In this document: in pieces, positions 34,218 through 43,133 of the stretch
How positions within the stretch are numbered: the first letter of the stretch is position 1
Layout: every line of letters starts with the position of its first letter
Source: Microbacterium terricola
GTDB taxonomy: Bacteria > Actinomycetota > Actinomycetes > Actinomycetales > Microbacteriaceae
DNA length: 64,000 nt
NCBI RefSeq assembly: GCF_027943945.1
Contig: NZ_AP027141.1
Coordinates: 806,001 to 870,000, forward strand
Direction: 5' to 3'
The notes under the pieces: generated by a model
What the model was told of the DNA's origin: nothing
What the model saw: the letters and a program-made list of their open reading frames with translations, nothing else
The model's database searches: none
Position numbers and translations under genes: made by a program

Positions 34218-35540
34218 TCAGGCGCGAGCGGCCTCCGCGACGCGACGGGCGGCGGCGAGAGCCTGCTCGAGGTCGGCCTTCAGGTCGTCGATGTTCTCCA
34301 GGCCGACCGACAGGCGCACCAGCCCGGGCGTCACACCGGCGGTGAGCTGCTGCTCGGGCGTGAGCTGCGAGTGGGTGGTCGACGCGGGGTGGATCACGAG
34401 CGAGCGCACATCGCCGATGTTGGCGAGGTGGCTGAACAGCGAGAGCGTGTTGACGAACTCGCGGCCCGCCTCGACACCGCCCTTCAGCTCGAAGGACAGC
34501 ACGGCGCCGACGCCCTTCGGGGCGTAGCGGTTCGCCGCGGCGTACCAGGGCGACGTCGGCAGACCGGAGTAGTTCACCGAGGCGACGTCGTCGAGGTTCT
34601 CGAGCCACTCGGCGATCTCCTGCGCGTTCTGCACGTGCCGCTCGACGCGCAGCGACAGGGTCTCGATGCCCTGGATGAGCAGCCACGCGCTCTGCGGCGA
34701 GATGGCCGAGCCGAGGTCGCGGAGCAGCTGCACGCGCGCCTTGATGATGTACGCGAGCGGGTCGCCGACCGCGGCCGTGTACGAGGCGCCGTGGTACGAC
34801 GGGTCGGGCTCGGTGAGGCCGGGGAACTTGTCGACGTGCTTCGACCACTCGAAGGTGCCGCCGTCGACGAGGACGCCGCCGATGACCGTGCCGTGGCCGC
34901 CGAGGAACTTCGTCGCCGAGTGGACCACGATGTCGGCGCCGTGCTCGAACGGCTTGATCAGGTACGGCGTCGCGATCGTGTTGTCGACGATCAGCGGGAT
35001 GCCGCTCTCGTGCGCGACGTCGGCCACGAGGCGGATGTCGAGGATGTTGATCTTCGGATTGCCGATCGTCTCGGCGAAGAACAGCTTCGTGTTGGGCCGC
35101 ACGGCCGCGCGCCACTCTTCGGCGTCGTCCTGGTTCTCGACGAACGTCACGTCGATGCCGAGCTTCTTGAGCGTGTACTTGAACAGGTTGTAGGTGCCGC
35201 CGTAGATCGAGCTCGACGAGACGATGTGGTCGCCGGCCTCGGCGATGTTGAGGACCGCGAAGGTCTCGGCCGCCTGCCCGCTCGCGACGAGCAGGGCGCC
35301 GGTGCCGCCCTCAAGCGCCGCGACGCGCTGCTCGACGACATCCTGGGTCGGGTTCTGGATGCGGGTGTAGATGTTGCCGAACTCGGCCAGCGCGAACAGG
35401 TTCGCGGCGTGGTCGGTGTTGTCGAACACGTACGAGGTGGTCTGGTAGATCGGCGTGGCGCGGGCCTTCGTCACCGGGTCGGGCTGGGCGCCGGTGTGGA
35501 TCTGCTTGGTCTCGAAACGCCAGTTCTCGGGTGCCGACAT
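34218..35540 (-). CDS. metY: O-acetylhomoserine aminocarboxypropyltransferase (sulfhydrylase)
   Basis: 440 residues, Cys/Met-metabolism PLP family. Opening NWRFETKQIHTGAQPDPVTKARATPIYQTTS, the PLP lysine in HSATKFLGGHG, and the family-length C-terminus (RLSVGLENIDDLKADLEQAL) identify MetY. It makes homocysteine from O-acetylhomoserine (MetX product) and sulfide. ATG 35540 has an AGGAG ribosome binding site. It has a conventional promoter (35599-35628) and leader, unlike its neighbours. Confidence 0.93.
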   Translation of the reverse strand: MSAPENWRFETKQIHTGAQPDPVTKARATPIYQTTSYVFDNTDHAANLFALAEFGNIYTRIQNPTQDVVEQRVAALEGGTGALLVASGQAAETFAVLNIAEAGDHIVSSSSIYGGTYNLFKYTLKKLGIDVTFVENQDDAEEWRAAVRPNTKLFFAETIGNPKINILDIRLVADVAHESGIPLIVDNTIATPYLIKPFEHGADIVVHSATKFLGGHGTVIGGVLVDGGTFEWSKHVDKFPGLTEPDPSYHGASYTAAVGDPLAYIIKARVQLLRDLGSAISPQSAWLLIQGIETLSLRVERHVQNAQEIAEWLENLDDVASVNYSGLPTSPWYAAANRYAPKGVGAVLSFELKGGVEAGREFVNTLSLFSHLANIGDVRSLVIHPASTTHSQLTPEQQLTAGVTPGLVRLSVGLENIDDLKADLEQALAAARRVAEAARA

Positions 35541-35598
35541 GGGAGTGCTCCTGCGGGTGTGGAAGGTGGCGCTGCGCGGACTGCGCGGGCCTGGTCCG

Positions 35599-35628
35599 AG
35601 GGTAGGTTCGAGGCCCCATGGTCGACAA
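35599..35628 (-). promoter_or_regulatory. metY promoter, -35 TTGTCG and -10 TACCCT
   Basis: On the minus strand TTGTCG (35628-35623) and TACCCT (35604-35599) are 18 nt apart. This predicts a start near 35592 and a leader of about 50 nt. Confidence 0.5.
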
Positions 35629-35640
35629 AGGCCGGGAAAT

Positions 35641-35650
35641 GTTACGTAAC
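35641..35650. promoter_or_regulatory. Perfect 10-bp palindrome GTTACGTAAC, candidate operator
   Basis: It lies about 12 nt upstream of the metY -35 box and in the -35 region of the divergent SDR gene. It is suited to a dimeric regulator acting on both. Confidence 0.4.
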
Positions 35651-35660
35651 CTCGGCCGGG

Positions 35661-35666
35661 TAGCGT
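35661..35666 (+). promoter_or_regulatory. -10 box TAGCGT, leaderless SDR start
   Basis: TAGCGT-TGAGGC-ATG at 35673, spacing exactly 6 nt. Confidence 0.6.
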
Positions 35667-35672
35667 TGAGGC

Positions 35673-36452
35673 ATGACGACGAGACGTGCGGTGGTGACCG
35701 GAGCGAGTTCCGGGATCGGAGAGGCAGCGACGCGCGCGCTGCGAGCGAGCGGATGGGACGTGGTCGCGGTGGCGCGCCGCGCCGACCGTCTCGCCGAGCT
35801 CGAGGGCGACACCGGCGCCGTCGCGTACGCTGCGGACCTCACCCGCCAGGCCGACGTCGATGCGCTCGCCGAGTGGCTCGCCTCGACCGGTGCCGTGCAC
35901 GCGCTGGTCCACGTCGCCGGCGGCGCCCGCGGGGCCGACCGTGTCGAGGACGGCAGAGCGGACGACTGGCAGTGGATGTTCGAGGTCAACGTGCTGTCGG
36001 GCCAGCGGCTGGTCGCGGCGCTGCTCCCGCAGCTGCGTCAGGGCGCCGCATCCGACGGTCACGCCGACATCCTCTTCGTCACCTCCACCGCCGCGCAGAA
36101 CGCCTACGCGGGCGGTGCGGGGTACAACGCCGCGAAGGCGGGGGAGTCGATGATCGCGCACGCGCTCCGACTCGAACTGAACGGCGAGCCGATCCGCATC
36201 GTCGAGGTCGCGCCGGGCATGGTGCAGACGCCCGAGTTCGCCCTCAACCGGCTCGGCGGGAACGCGGATGCGGCGGCCGCCGTGTACGACGGGATCGAGC
36301 AGCCGCTCGTCGCGGACGACGTCGCCGACGTCATCGCGTACGCGCTGAACGCCCCCGGCCACGTGAACCTCGACCTCATCACGATGCGTCCGGTCGCGCA
36401 GTCCGCCCAGTACCTGCTCGCGCGCGGCCCGCTGCGCGTGCGTCAGGCGTGA
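35673..36452 (+). CDS. Short-chain dehydrogenase/reductase
   Basis: 259 residues. NAD(P)-binding TGASSGIGEAA at residues 9-19, HVAGG in place of NNAG, and the active-site YNAAKAG (Tyr-x3-Lys). The opening resembles the YdfG-like classical SDRs acting on 3-hydroxy acids. Substrate unknown. First gene of a tight run with the phosphoribosyltransferase, ung and acetyltransferase genes; a palindrome lies in its promoter. Confidence 0.9.
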   Translation: MTTRRAVVTGASSGIGEAATRALRASGWDVVAVARRADRLAELEGDTGAVAYAADLTRQADVDALAEWLASTGAVHALVHVAGGARGADRVEDGRADDWQWMFEVNVLSGQRLVAALLPQLRQGAASDGHADILFVTSTAAQNAYAGGAGYNAAKAGESMIAHALRLELNGEPIRIVEVAPGMVQTPEFALNRLGGNADAAAAVYDGIEQPLVADDVADVIAYALNAPGHVNLDLITMRPVAQSAQYLLARGPLRVRQA

Positions 36453-36462
36453 GGGGAGCATC

Positions 36463-36948
36463 ATGACGCAGGAGCGCGAGAAGCTCACCTGGGACGGCTT
36501 CGGCGAGGCGGCGCGGGAGCTGTCGCGCGCCATCGTGGCGGACGGATTCGTGCCGGAGGTCGTGGTCGCGATCGCCCGCGGCGGCCTGCTGCCGGCGGGC
36601 GCCATCGCCTACGCGCTGGGGGTGAAGAGCTGCGGTGCGCTCAACGTCGAGTTCTACACCGGCATCGGCACCGTGCTCGACGCGCCCGAGGTGCTCCCTC
36701 CGGCGCTCGACATCGACTTCCTCGCGGGGCGCCGTGTGCTGCTGGTCGACGACGTCGCCGACAGCGGGCGGACCCTCGCGCTCGCGGTGCAGCTGCTCCG
36801 CGACCGCGGCGCCGACATGCGCTCCGCGACGATCTACACGAAGCCCGGCTCGATCGCGCTGCCGGACTACGCGTGGAAGGAGACCCCGCTGTGGATCGAC
36901 TTCCCCTGGTCGTGGCAGGGCACGGTGACGGGCGCGGAGGCGTCCTGA
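36463..36948 (+). CDS. Phosphoribosyltransferase family protein
   Basis: 161 residues, type I PRTase fold. The PRPP-binding loop is [14 protein letters not shown] (about 93-106). [19 protein letters not shown] is typical of the xanthine-guanine-PRTase-like hypothetical group. It may salvage a base or act on another PRPP substrate; not decidable here. ATG 36463 has GAGGGGAG as SD, 10 nt after the SDR stop. Confidence 0.85.
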   Translation: MTQEREKLTWDGFGEAARELSRAIVADGFVPEVVVAIARGGLLPAGAIAYALGVKSCGALNVEFYTGIGTVLDAPEVLPPALDIDFLAGRRVLLVDDVADSGRTLALAVQLLRDRGADMRSATIYTKPGSIALPDYAWKETPLWIDFPWSWQGTVTGAEAS

Positions 36949-36950
36949 CG

Positions 36951-37643
36951 GTGGCCAGGTCGCTGCACGAGCTCGCCGCCGACGGCCTCGTCGACGCGGG
37001 CTGGGCGCAGGCCCTCGACCCCGTCTCCGCCGACATCGCGGCCATGGGCGACCGGCTGCGCGCCGAGGTCGCCGCCGGCCGCGGCTACCTCCCCGCGGGC
37101 GACCACGTGCTGCGGGCGTTCCAGCGGCCGCTCGGTCAGGTCAAGGTGCTGATCGTCGGGCAGGACCCCTACCCGACGCCGGGGCATCCGATCGGGCTGT
37201 CGTTCGCGGTCGAGCGCCACGTGCGGCCGCTGCCGCGCAGCCTGTCGAACATCTATCAGGAGCTCGAGGCCGACCTCGGCGTGCCGCGCGCGGCACACGG
37301 CGACCTGTCGGCATGGAGTGATCAGGGGGTCATGCTGCTGAACCGCGTGCTCACCGTCACCCCGGGGGCTCCCGCATCCCACCGCGGGTGGGGATGGGAG
37401 AAGGTCACCGAGCACGCCATCCGCACCCTCGTCGCCCGCGACGCGCCGCTCGTCGCGATCCTGTGGGGCCGGGATGCAGCCGGTCTGACACCGCTGCTGG
37501 GGTCGACGCCGATCGTGTCGTCCGCGCATCCGTCGCCGCTGTCGGCCAGGCGCGGATTCTTCGGGTCCCGGCCCTTCTCCCGGGTGAACGAGCTGCTCGC
37601 AGAGCAGGGCGCCGCGCCGGTCGACTGGCGGCTCCCGGCGTAG
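36951..37643 (+). CDS. ung: Uracil-DNA glycosylase, family 1
   Basis: 230 residues. Water-activating loop GQDPYP (70-75, Asp72), [16 protein letters not shown] and the DNA-minor-groove loop [18 protein letters not shown] are all present. It removes uracil from DNA. The GTG start at 36951, two bases after the preceding stop, has GGAGG about 10 nt upstream; the extended frame is a shadow of the PRTase. The TAG stop is part of the promoter box of the next gene. Confidence 0.95.
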   Translation: MARSLHELAADGLVDAGWAQALDPVSADIAAMGDRLRAEVAAGRGYLPAGDHVLRAFQRPLGQVKVLIVGQDPYPTPGHPIGLSFAVERHVRPLPRSLSNIYQELEADLGVPRAAHGDLSAWSDQGVMLLNRVLTVTPGAPASHRGWGWEKVTEHAIRTLVARDAPLVAILWGRDAAGLTPLLGSTPIVSSAHPSPLSARRGFFGSRPFSRVNELLAEQGAAPVDWRLPA

Positions 37644-37646
37644 GCT
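37641..37646 (+). promoter_or_regulatory. -10 box TAGGCT overlapping the ung stop codon
   Basis: TAGGCT-GGTCAG-ATG at 37653. The TAG of ung forms the first half of the box; spacing exactly 6 nt. Confidence 0.6.
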
Positions 37647-37652
37647 GGTCAG

Positions 37653-38270
37653 ATGCTCGAGGAGGAATACGAGAAGACGCGGAGGGTCGTTCCGCCGCAC
37701 CTGCGCCGGCGATCGGAGCCTGAGCGTCCCTTCACGTATGAGATCCGCCCCGTCCGGCCGGAGGACCTGCCCGACATCCGCGAGATCTACAACTACTACG
37801 TCACCAACTCCGTCGTGACCTTCGATGAGAAGCGGTGGACGATCGCCCAGTGGCGCGAGAAGCTGGCGCACCTCGAGAAGCTGGAGATGCCGTTCCTCGT
37901 CGCCCAGTCGCCGTCCGGTCAGATCCTCGGCTACGCGCTCGTGCAGCCGATGTCGTCGAAGTCGGCCTACCGGTTCAGCGTCGAGAACTCGATCTACCTG
38001 GGTCAGGCGGCGGCCGGCAAGGGCCTGGGCCGGGCGATGCTGGAAGCGCTCATCGCCGCGTGCGAAGAGGTCGGGATCCGCGAGATGGTCGCCGTGATCA
38101 GCGACAAGGGTGCGGAGGCATCGATCGCGCTGCACGAGAAGCTCGGGTTCGAAGAGGTCGGCCGGATGGGCAGGGTCGGCTTCAAGTTCGGTCGCTGGCT
38201 GGGCACGATCTACCTGCAGAAGCACCTCAAGCCGGCCAAGAAGCGCGGCCTGTTCGGTCGCCTACGCTGA
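37653..38270 (+). CDS. GNAT N-acetyltransferase, phosphinothricin-acetyltransferase-like
   Basis: 205 residues. IRPVRPEDLPDIREIYNYYVTNSVVTFD at about 32-59 and the acetyl-CoA loop AAGKGLGRAMLEALI near 130 match the PAT/YwnH GNAT group, which acetylates amino-acid analogues such as methionine sulfone or phosphinothricin. LHEKLGFEEVGRMGRVGFKFGRWL is the family C-terminal signature. A 30-residue charged N-terminal extension is unusual. It overlaps the convergent emfourin gene by 9 nt. Confidence 0.88.
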   Translation: MLEEEYEKTRRVVPPHLRRRSEPERPFTYEIRPVRPEDLPDIREIYNYYVTNSVVTFDEKRWTIAQWREKLAHLEKLEMPFLVAQSPSGQILGYALVQPMSSKSAYRFSVENSIYLGQAAAGKGLGRAMLEALIAACEEVGIREMVAVISDKGAEASIALHEKLGFEEVGRMGRVGFKFGRWLGTIYLQKHLKPAKKRGLFGRLR

Positions 38271-38573
38271 CGCCGACGCGAACGCCCGCACCGCGTCGAC
38301 CAGCTCGCGCCACGGGCCGGTGAGCTGCCCGTCGTCGAGCTGCGCAGCCCGTCCGTCGTCGTCGCGGACGGCCTCGATGCGCCACTGGAACCGGTCGGCG
38401 CCGCTCGGCGGAGCCGCGCATTCGCCCCACGGGCATTCGTCGATGAGGGCGATCCAGCGCGGCGCCTCGTCGGGCGCAGGCTCGGCGGTCCACTCGCGGG
38501 TGAGCCCGGCGAACCCGCCCGAGCGCACCACGGTCACCACGATGACGGTCGTGTGCGGCGTGTCGGGGTCCAC
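38262..38573 (-). CDS. Emfourin-like protealysin inhibitor
   Basis: 103 residues. VVRSGGFAGLTREW at the N-terminus and DRFQWRIEAV in the second half match emfourin (M4in), a small protein that inhibits M4 peptidases of the protealysin type and is characteristically encoded next to them. GTG 38573 begins 12 nt after the stop of the protealysin-like gene, forming a two-gene operon. Confidence 0.85.
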   Translation of the reverse strand: MDPDTPHTTVIVVTVVRSGGFAGLTREWTAEPAPDEAPRWIALIDECPWGECAAPPSGADRFQWRIEAVRDDDGRAAQLDDGQLTGPWRELVDAVRAFASASA

Positions 38574-38584
38574 GCTGACGGATG

Positions 38585-39664
38585 CTACGCGCTCGGCGAC
38601 TCCGCCGCGAGCACGCCGACCGCGCGCCAGGCGTCACGCACCGCGGCCGCCTCGGCGCTGTCGTCGCCGAACTGCGCCGCAGCGGCGGTCACAGTGGCCA
38701 CGGCGAACTGGGCGAACGACGCCGTCGACGACAGCGTGCCGCCGGTGACGGTGCGATACCAGATGAGCCCCGCGCGCTCCCATGCGCTGCCGCCGAGGGC
38801 GGTCGCGGCGAGGTAGAACGCGTGGTTCGGGATGCCGGAGTTGATGTGCACGCCGCCGTTGTCGTCGATCGTGTGCACGAAGTCGTCCATGTGCGCCGGC
38901 TGCGGGTCGCGGCCCAGCACGTCGTCGTCGTACGCCGTGCCAGGCGCCTTCATCGAGCGCAGCGCCACACCCTGGACCGCGGGGGTGAAGACGCCCTCGC
39001 CGATGAGCCAGGTGGCGGCGTCGGCGGTCTGACCGAGGTGGTGCTGCTCGGCCAGCGCGCCGAACACGTCGGATACCGATTCGTTGAGGGCGCCCGACTG
39101 CCCGTGGTACACCAGACCGCCCGCGTGCTCGGTGACGGCGTGGGTCAGCTCGTGCGCGATGACGGTGAGCGACCGGGTGAAGCCGCTGAACACCTCGCCG
39201 TCGCCGTCGCCGAAGACCATGCGCTCGCCGTTCCAGAACGCGTTGTCGTAGTCGTCGCCGTAGTGCACGGTCGCCAGCAGCGGCTCGCCGTCCCCGTCGA
39301 CCGAGTTGAGCGCGTACGCGTCCCAGAAGAATTCGAACGTGGCCCCGAGCCCGTCGAACGCCTCATCGACGGCCGCGTCGCCGGTGGCAGGGTCGTCCTC
39401 GGTGCGCACGATGTCGCCCGGCAGCTTTTCCTCGTTGTGCGCGTCGGAGATCGTGCGGTCGGGCGCGGGCGCCGTCTCGGCGATGAGCGCGCCCGTCTCG
39501 TCGATCGACAGGCGCAGCTGCGAGCGCACCGGGCGGAAGCCGCGCGAGGCGGCCAGGGTGGACCTCGCCGCCTCGGCGGCGCGCGCGAACTGCGGGTCGC
39601 CCGCGGTCGCGATGCGGGCGAGCAGGTACGGCGGGACGATCGCGTGGAAGGTGGAGGGGCGCAT
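38585..39664 (-). CDS. Protealysin-like M4 metallopeptidase
   Basis: 359 residues. A short protealysin-type propeptide starting FHAIVPPYLL replaces the long thermolysin prosequence. Zinc site HELTH (171-175) with the third ligand Glu195 in NESVSD; catalytic His281 in GVHINSGIPNHAF. No signal peptide is visible, consistent with protealysin relatives that are intracellular or exported without a classical signal. The emfourin gene follows. Start ATG 39664 with TAGCCT and 6 nt upstream. Confidence 0.92.
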   Translation of the reverse strand: MRPSTFHAIVPPYLLARIATAGDPQFARAAEAARSTLAASRGFRPVRSQLRLSIDETGALIAETAPAPDRTISDAHNEEKLPGDIVRTEDDPATGDAAVDEAFDGLGATFEFFWDAYALNSVDGDGEPLLATVHYGDDYDNAFWNGERMVFGDGDGEVFSGFTRSLTVIAHELTHAVTEHAGGLVYHGQSGALNESVSDVFGALAEQHHLGQTADAATWLIGEGVFTPAVQGVALRSMKAPGTAYDDDVLGRDPQPAHMDDFVHTIDDNGGVHINSGIPNHAFYLAATALGGSAWERAGLIWYRTVTGGTLSSTASFAQFAVATVTAAAAQFGDDSAEAAAVRDAWRAVGVLAAESPSA

Positions 39665-39670
39665 GCGCCG

Positions 39671-39676
39671 AGGCTA
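39671..39676 (-). promoter_or_regulatory. -10 box TAGCCT for the protealysin operon (minus strand)
   Basis: Minus strand TAGCCT-CGGCGC-ATG at 39664, spacing exactly 6 nt. Confidence 0.6.
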
Positions 39677-39725
39677 GCCCACGCTCCCGACAGCTCAGGG
39701 GGACACGGTCGTGCCCGCCCTCGGT

Positions 39726-40526
39726 TCAGCCGCGGTCGATCACCGGGATCGACGCCAGGAGGCGCCGGGTGTAGGCGACCTGCGGCTGCAGCAGCACCTT
39801 CTCGGTCGGGCCCTCCTCGACGATGCGGCCGTCCTTCATGACGACCACCTCGTCGCAGAGGCTCTGCACCACGCCGATGTCGTGCGAGACCATCAGCAGC
39901 GTCAGGCCCTGCTGCGCGCGGAGCGCGCCGATCAGCTCGAGGATCTGCGCCCTCACCGTCACGTCGAGCGCCGACAGGGGCTCGTCGCCGACGAGGAGCC
40001 GTGGGCGGTGCACGATGGCCCTGGCCAGCGCGATGCGCTGCCGCTGTCCGCCCGAGAACTCGTGCGGGAACCGGTCGGCCATGTCGGCCTCGAGGCCCAC
40101 CTCGCCGAGGACCTCGCGCACGCGGGCGCGGCGGTCGCCGTCGATGCCGAGCGCCCAGAGCGGTTCGCCGACGATCCGCCCGACGCTCATCCGCGGGTCC
40201 AGCGACGCGTACGGGTCCTGGAAGACGATGCCGGTCGCCCGGCGCAGCCAGTGCAGCTCGCGGGCGCGGGCGGCGGCGTCCACCGCCCGTCCGTCGAATT
40301 CGACGGTGCCGGCGGTGGGGATGTCGAGGCCGAGGAGGAGGCGCACGAGGGTCGTCTTGCCCGAACCGGACTCGCCGATGACGCCGACCGCCGAGCCGGC
40401 GCGCACGTCGATGTCGGTGTCCGCGAGGGCCGTGGTCGACCCTGATCGGCCGAACGGGGTGGCGGCGGGCACGCGGTGGCGACGGGTGAGCCCGCGACCT
40501 CTCAGCAGGACGTCGTCGCCGCTCAT
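39726..40526 (-). CDS. Dipeptide/oligopeptide ABC transporter ATP-binding protein (DppF-like)
   Basis: 266 residues. Walker A GESGSGKTTL, signature FSGGQRQRIALARA and Walker B LLVGDEPLSALD; FQDPYASLDPRM is typical of the OppF/DppF half. Last gene of a five-gene importer operon. ATG 40526 overlaps the preceding stop (ATGA). Confidence 0.9.
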   Translation of the reverse strand: MSGDDVLLRGRGLTRRHRVPAATPFGRSGSTTALADTDIDVRAGSAVGVIGESGSGKTTLVRLLLGLDIPTAGTVEFDGRAVDAAARARELHWLRRATGIVFQDPYASLDPRMSVGRIVGEPLWALGIDGDRRARVREVLGEVGLEADMADRFPHEFSGGQRQRIALARAIVHRPRLLVGDEPLSALDVTVRAQILELIGALRAQQGLTLLMVSHDIGVVQSLCDEVVVMKDGRIVEEGPTEKVLLQPQVAYTRRLLASIPVIDRG

Positions 40527-41311
40527 GCGCGTCCCTCCGGTCGCCACAGGGTCGCGGTCGCGTCGCGCAGCAGGCCCTGTGTGACGGGCGACGCCGGTGC
40601 GCTCAGCAGCGTCGCGACCGGTGCGTCCTCGACGACGCGCCCGTGCTCGAGCACGATCCCGTGCGTCGCGATCTGCGACAGCACCGCGAGATCGTGCGTG
40701 ATGAAGATGAGCGACATGCCGTCGTCGTCGGCGAGCGAGTGCATCAGCTCGAGGATCTCGGCCTGGATCGTCACGTCCAGCGCGGTGGTGGGCTCGTCGG
40801 CGATGAGCAGACGCGGCCGGCAGGCCAGGGCCATCGCGATCGCGACGCGCTGGCGCTGCCCGCCGGACAGCTGGTGCGGGTACCGTGCCACGATCCGCTC
40901 TGGGTCGGGGAGGGCGACACGGGCGGCCTCCGCGATCGCGCGGGCCGCCGCATCCTTCTTCGAGGCATTCTCGTGGATCCGGATCGACTCGGCGATCTGG
41001 CGGCCCACCGTGCGGATCGGGTTGAGCGCTGTGCGCGGCTCCTGGAACACGATGCCGATCTCGTCGCCGCGCAGTCGGGCGAGGTCGCGATCGGGGAGGC
41101 CGATCAGCTCCCGCCCGTTCCAGCGGATGCTGCCGGTCGCCGTCGCGCCGTCGGGGAGCAGCCCCAGGATGGCGAGCGCGGTCAGCGACTTGCCCGACCC
41201 GGATTCGCCGATGAGGCCGACCCGCGCGCCGTCGGGCACGGAGAACGAGACGCCGTCGACCACGCGGCGGTCGCCGATCTCGATGACGAGGTCCTGCACC
41301 TGCAGACTCAT
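40523..41311 (-). CDS. Dipeptide/oligopeptide ABC transporter ATP-binding protein (DppD-like)
   Basis: 262 residues. Walker A GESGSGKSLTALAILGLLP, the FQEPRTALNPIRTVGRQI loop, signature LSGGQRQRVAIAMA and Walker B LLIADEPTTALD. The pair of ATPases is typical of peptide/nickel importers. Overlaps both neighbours by 4 nt. The C-terminal Cys cluster of many OppD proteins is not seen. Confidence 0.9.
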   Translation of the reverse strand: MSLQVQDLVIEIGDRRVVDGVSFSVPDGARVGLIGESGSGKSLTALAILGLLPDGATATGSIRWNGRELIGLPDRDLARLRGDEIGIVFQEPRTALNPIRTVGRQIAESIRIHENASKKDAAARAIAEAARVALPDPERIVARYPHQLSGGQRQRVAIAMALACRPRLLIADEPTTALDVTIQAEILELMHSLADDDGMSLIFITHDLAVLSQIATHGIVLEHGRVVEDAPVATLLSAPASPVTQGLLRDATATLWRPEGRA

Positions 41312-42183
41312 GCGACCACCTCGGGAAGGTGGGTGCGGGCAGCGCTCGGCCGGTGGGAGAGGGTGGGGTCGGTGGCCTCGCGCAGTCCGTCGCCGAGCAG
41401 GTTGAGACCCAGGACGGTCACCGTGATCGCGAGGCCCGGCCAGATCACCGTGAGCGGGTGGATCGAGATGTAGCGCTGCACCTCGGCCAGCAGCAGCCCC
41501 CAGGAGGGCTCGGTCACCGGCGCGCCGAAGCCGAGATACGACAGGCCCGCCTCGGCGAGCACCGCGACCGCCATGCCCCACGACAGCTGCACGATGAACA
41601 CGGGCGCGACGTTGGGCATCAGGTGCCGCTGCATGTTCTGCGCGGGCGTGAGGCCTGCCGCGCGACCGGCCAGCACGAAGTCGCTGTGCAGCACCCGCCG
41701 CAGCTCCGGGCGGGTCACGCGGGCCACGTTCACGCCGAAGCCGATCCCGACCGACCAGATCACGACCCACAGGGATCCGCCCCACACCGACGAGATCATC
41801 ATCGCGATCAGCAGCACGGGGAAGGCGATCAGGATGTCGACGAAGACCGCGACCGACTCGCGCACCCACCGCGCCGTCAGCGCCCCGAGTGCGGCGAGCG
41901 CGATGCCGACCACCGTGGCCACGATCCCGGCGCCCAGCGCGACGAACACGGTCGTACGGGCGCCCGCCATCAGCAGGCTGAGGATGTCGCGGCCGGTCGC
42001 GTCGGTGCCGAGCAGGTGCGGCCAGCCGGGCGGCGCCCACCGGTCGGCGAGGTCGACCTGCTGCGGATCGAACGGCGTCCACACCAGCGAGATCAGAGCC
42101 GTCACGCCCACGACGGCGAAGACGATGATGCCGAACCGCCCCGTCGACAGGGACCACAGCCGGCGCAGCCACGTCGCGCGCAT
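41308..42183 (-). CDS. Peptide-type ABC transporter permease (DppC-like)
   Basis: 291 residues, about six membrane helices. HLLGTDATGRDILSLLMAGARTT after the first helix and the EAA loop (VLAGRAAGLTPAQNMQRHLMPN) are DppC/OppC hallmarks. The stop overlaps the ATPase start; the start overlaps the stop of the other permease (TGATG-type). Confidence 0.9.
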   Translation of the reverse strand: MRATWLRRLWSLSTGRFGIIVFAVVGVTALISLVWTPFDPQQVDLADRWAPPGWPHLLGTDATGRDILSLLMAGARTTVFVALGAGIVATVVGIALAALGALTARWVRESVAVFVDILIAFPVLLIAMMISSVWGGSLWVVIWSVGIGFGVNVARVTRPELRRVLHSDFVLAGRAAGLTPAQNMQRHLMPNVAPVFIVQLSWGMAVAVLAEAGLSYLGFGAPVTEPSWGLLLAEVQRYISIHPLTVIWPGLAITVTVLGLNLLGDGLREATDPTLSHRPSAARTHLPEVVA

Positions 42184-43133
42184 CAGGCGGCCTCCCGCTG
42201 TCGCGGGTCGAGGATGCGGTGCGTCAGGTCGACGAGGAAGCCGACCACGAGCACGAACCCGGTGAGCACGAGGAGCTCTCCCTGCACCTTCGGCAGATCG
42301 CGGGCGCCGACATCGGCCACCAGCATCCGCCCGATCCCGGGGAGGGTGAACAGCTGCTCGATGACGACCGCGCCGACGATGATGCCGGCGACCTGCAGCC
42401 CGAGCACCGTGATCACGGACAGCCCCACGGTGGGCAGCCCGTGCCGGATGAGCGCCGTGTCGCGGGTGAGGCCCTTGGCGGCGGCGGTGCGCACGAAGTC
42501 CTGGCCGACGGCCTGCAGGGTCGCGCTGCGCACGAACCGCAGCAGCATCGCGCCCTCGACCACGCCGATCGTGAGCGCGGGCAGCAGCAGCGAGCGGACG
42601 GCGAGCCACGGGGTGTCCCAGCCAGAGCGGGGGAAGCCCTGCGCGGGCAGCCAGCCCAGCCAGACCGCGAACACGACGACGAGCATCATGCCCGCCCAGA
42701 TCACCGGGACTGCCGCGAGCGCCTGCGCGCCGACGCTCAGCGCCGTGCCGTCGGCACGCCCGCGGCGCATCGCCGAGAGGACGCCGAGCGGGATGCTGAT
42801 GACCAGGGCGACCGTCAGCGACATCAGCCCGAGCGGCACCGTCACCTGCGCCTTCTCGGCGAGTTCGGCGGCGACCGACGAGCCGGTGACGAGGGACGTG
42901 CCGAGGTCGCCGGTGAGGACTCCCGAGATCCAGTCGAGGTACTGCGTGAGGAGGGGCTCGTTCAGCCCCATCTCCTCGCGCAGCGCCTCGACCTGCTCAG
43001 GGCTGCCGTTGGTGCCGGCGATCATCTGAGCGACGTCGCCCGGCAGCACCCTGAGCGTGAGGAAGATCAGCACGCTGGCGACGAGGAGGCCCAGCAGCAG
43101 CAGGGCCACCCTCGTCAGCGCATAGCGGATCAC
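42183..43133 (-). CDS. Peptide-type ABC transporter permease (DppB-like)
   Basis: 316 residues. VLIFLTLRVLPGDVAQMIAG, LREEMGLNEPLLTQYLDWI and EQLFTLPGIGRMLVADVGARDLP are DppB/OppB family signatures. GTG 43133 overlaps the stop of the binding protein gene. Forms the transmembrane pore with the DppC-like subunit. Confidence 0.9.
   Translation of the reverse strand: MIRYALTRVALLLLGLLVASVLIFLTLRVLPGDVAQMIAGTNGSPEQVEALREEMGLNEPLLTQYLDWISGVLTGDLGTSLVTGSSVAAELAEKAQVTVPLGLMSLTVALVISIPLGVLSAMRRGRADGTALSVGAQALAAVPVIWAGMMLVVVFAVWLGWLPAQGFPRSGWDTPWLAVRSLLLPALTIGVVEGAMLLRFVRSATLQAVGQDFVRTAAAKGLTRDTALIRHGLPTVGLSVITVLGLQVAGIIVGAVVIEQLFTLPGIGRMLVADVGARDLPKVQGELLVLTGFVLVVGFLVDLTHRILDPRQREAA

Noticed and set aside
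35541..35672. SAM riboswitch or S-box before metY
   Set aside because: No conserved SAM-riboswitch core or kink-turn could be found; the leader is only about 50 nt.
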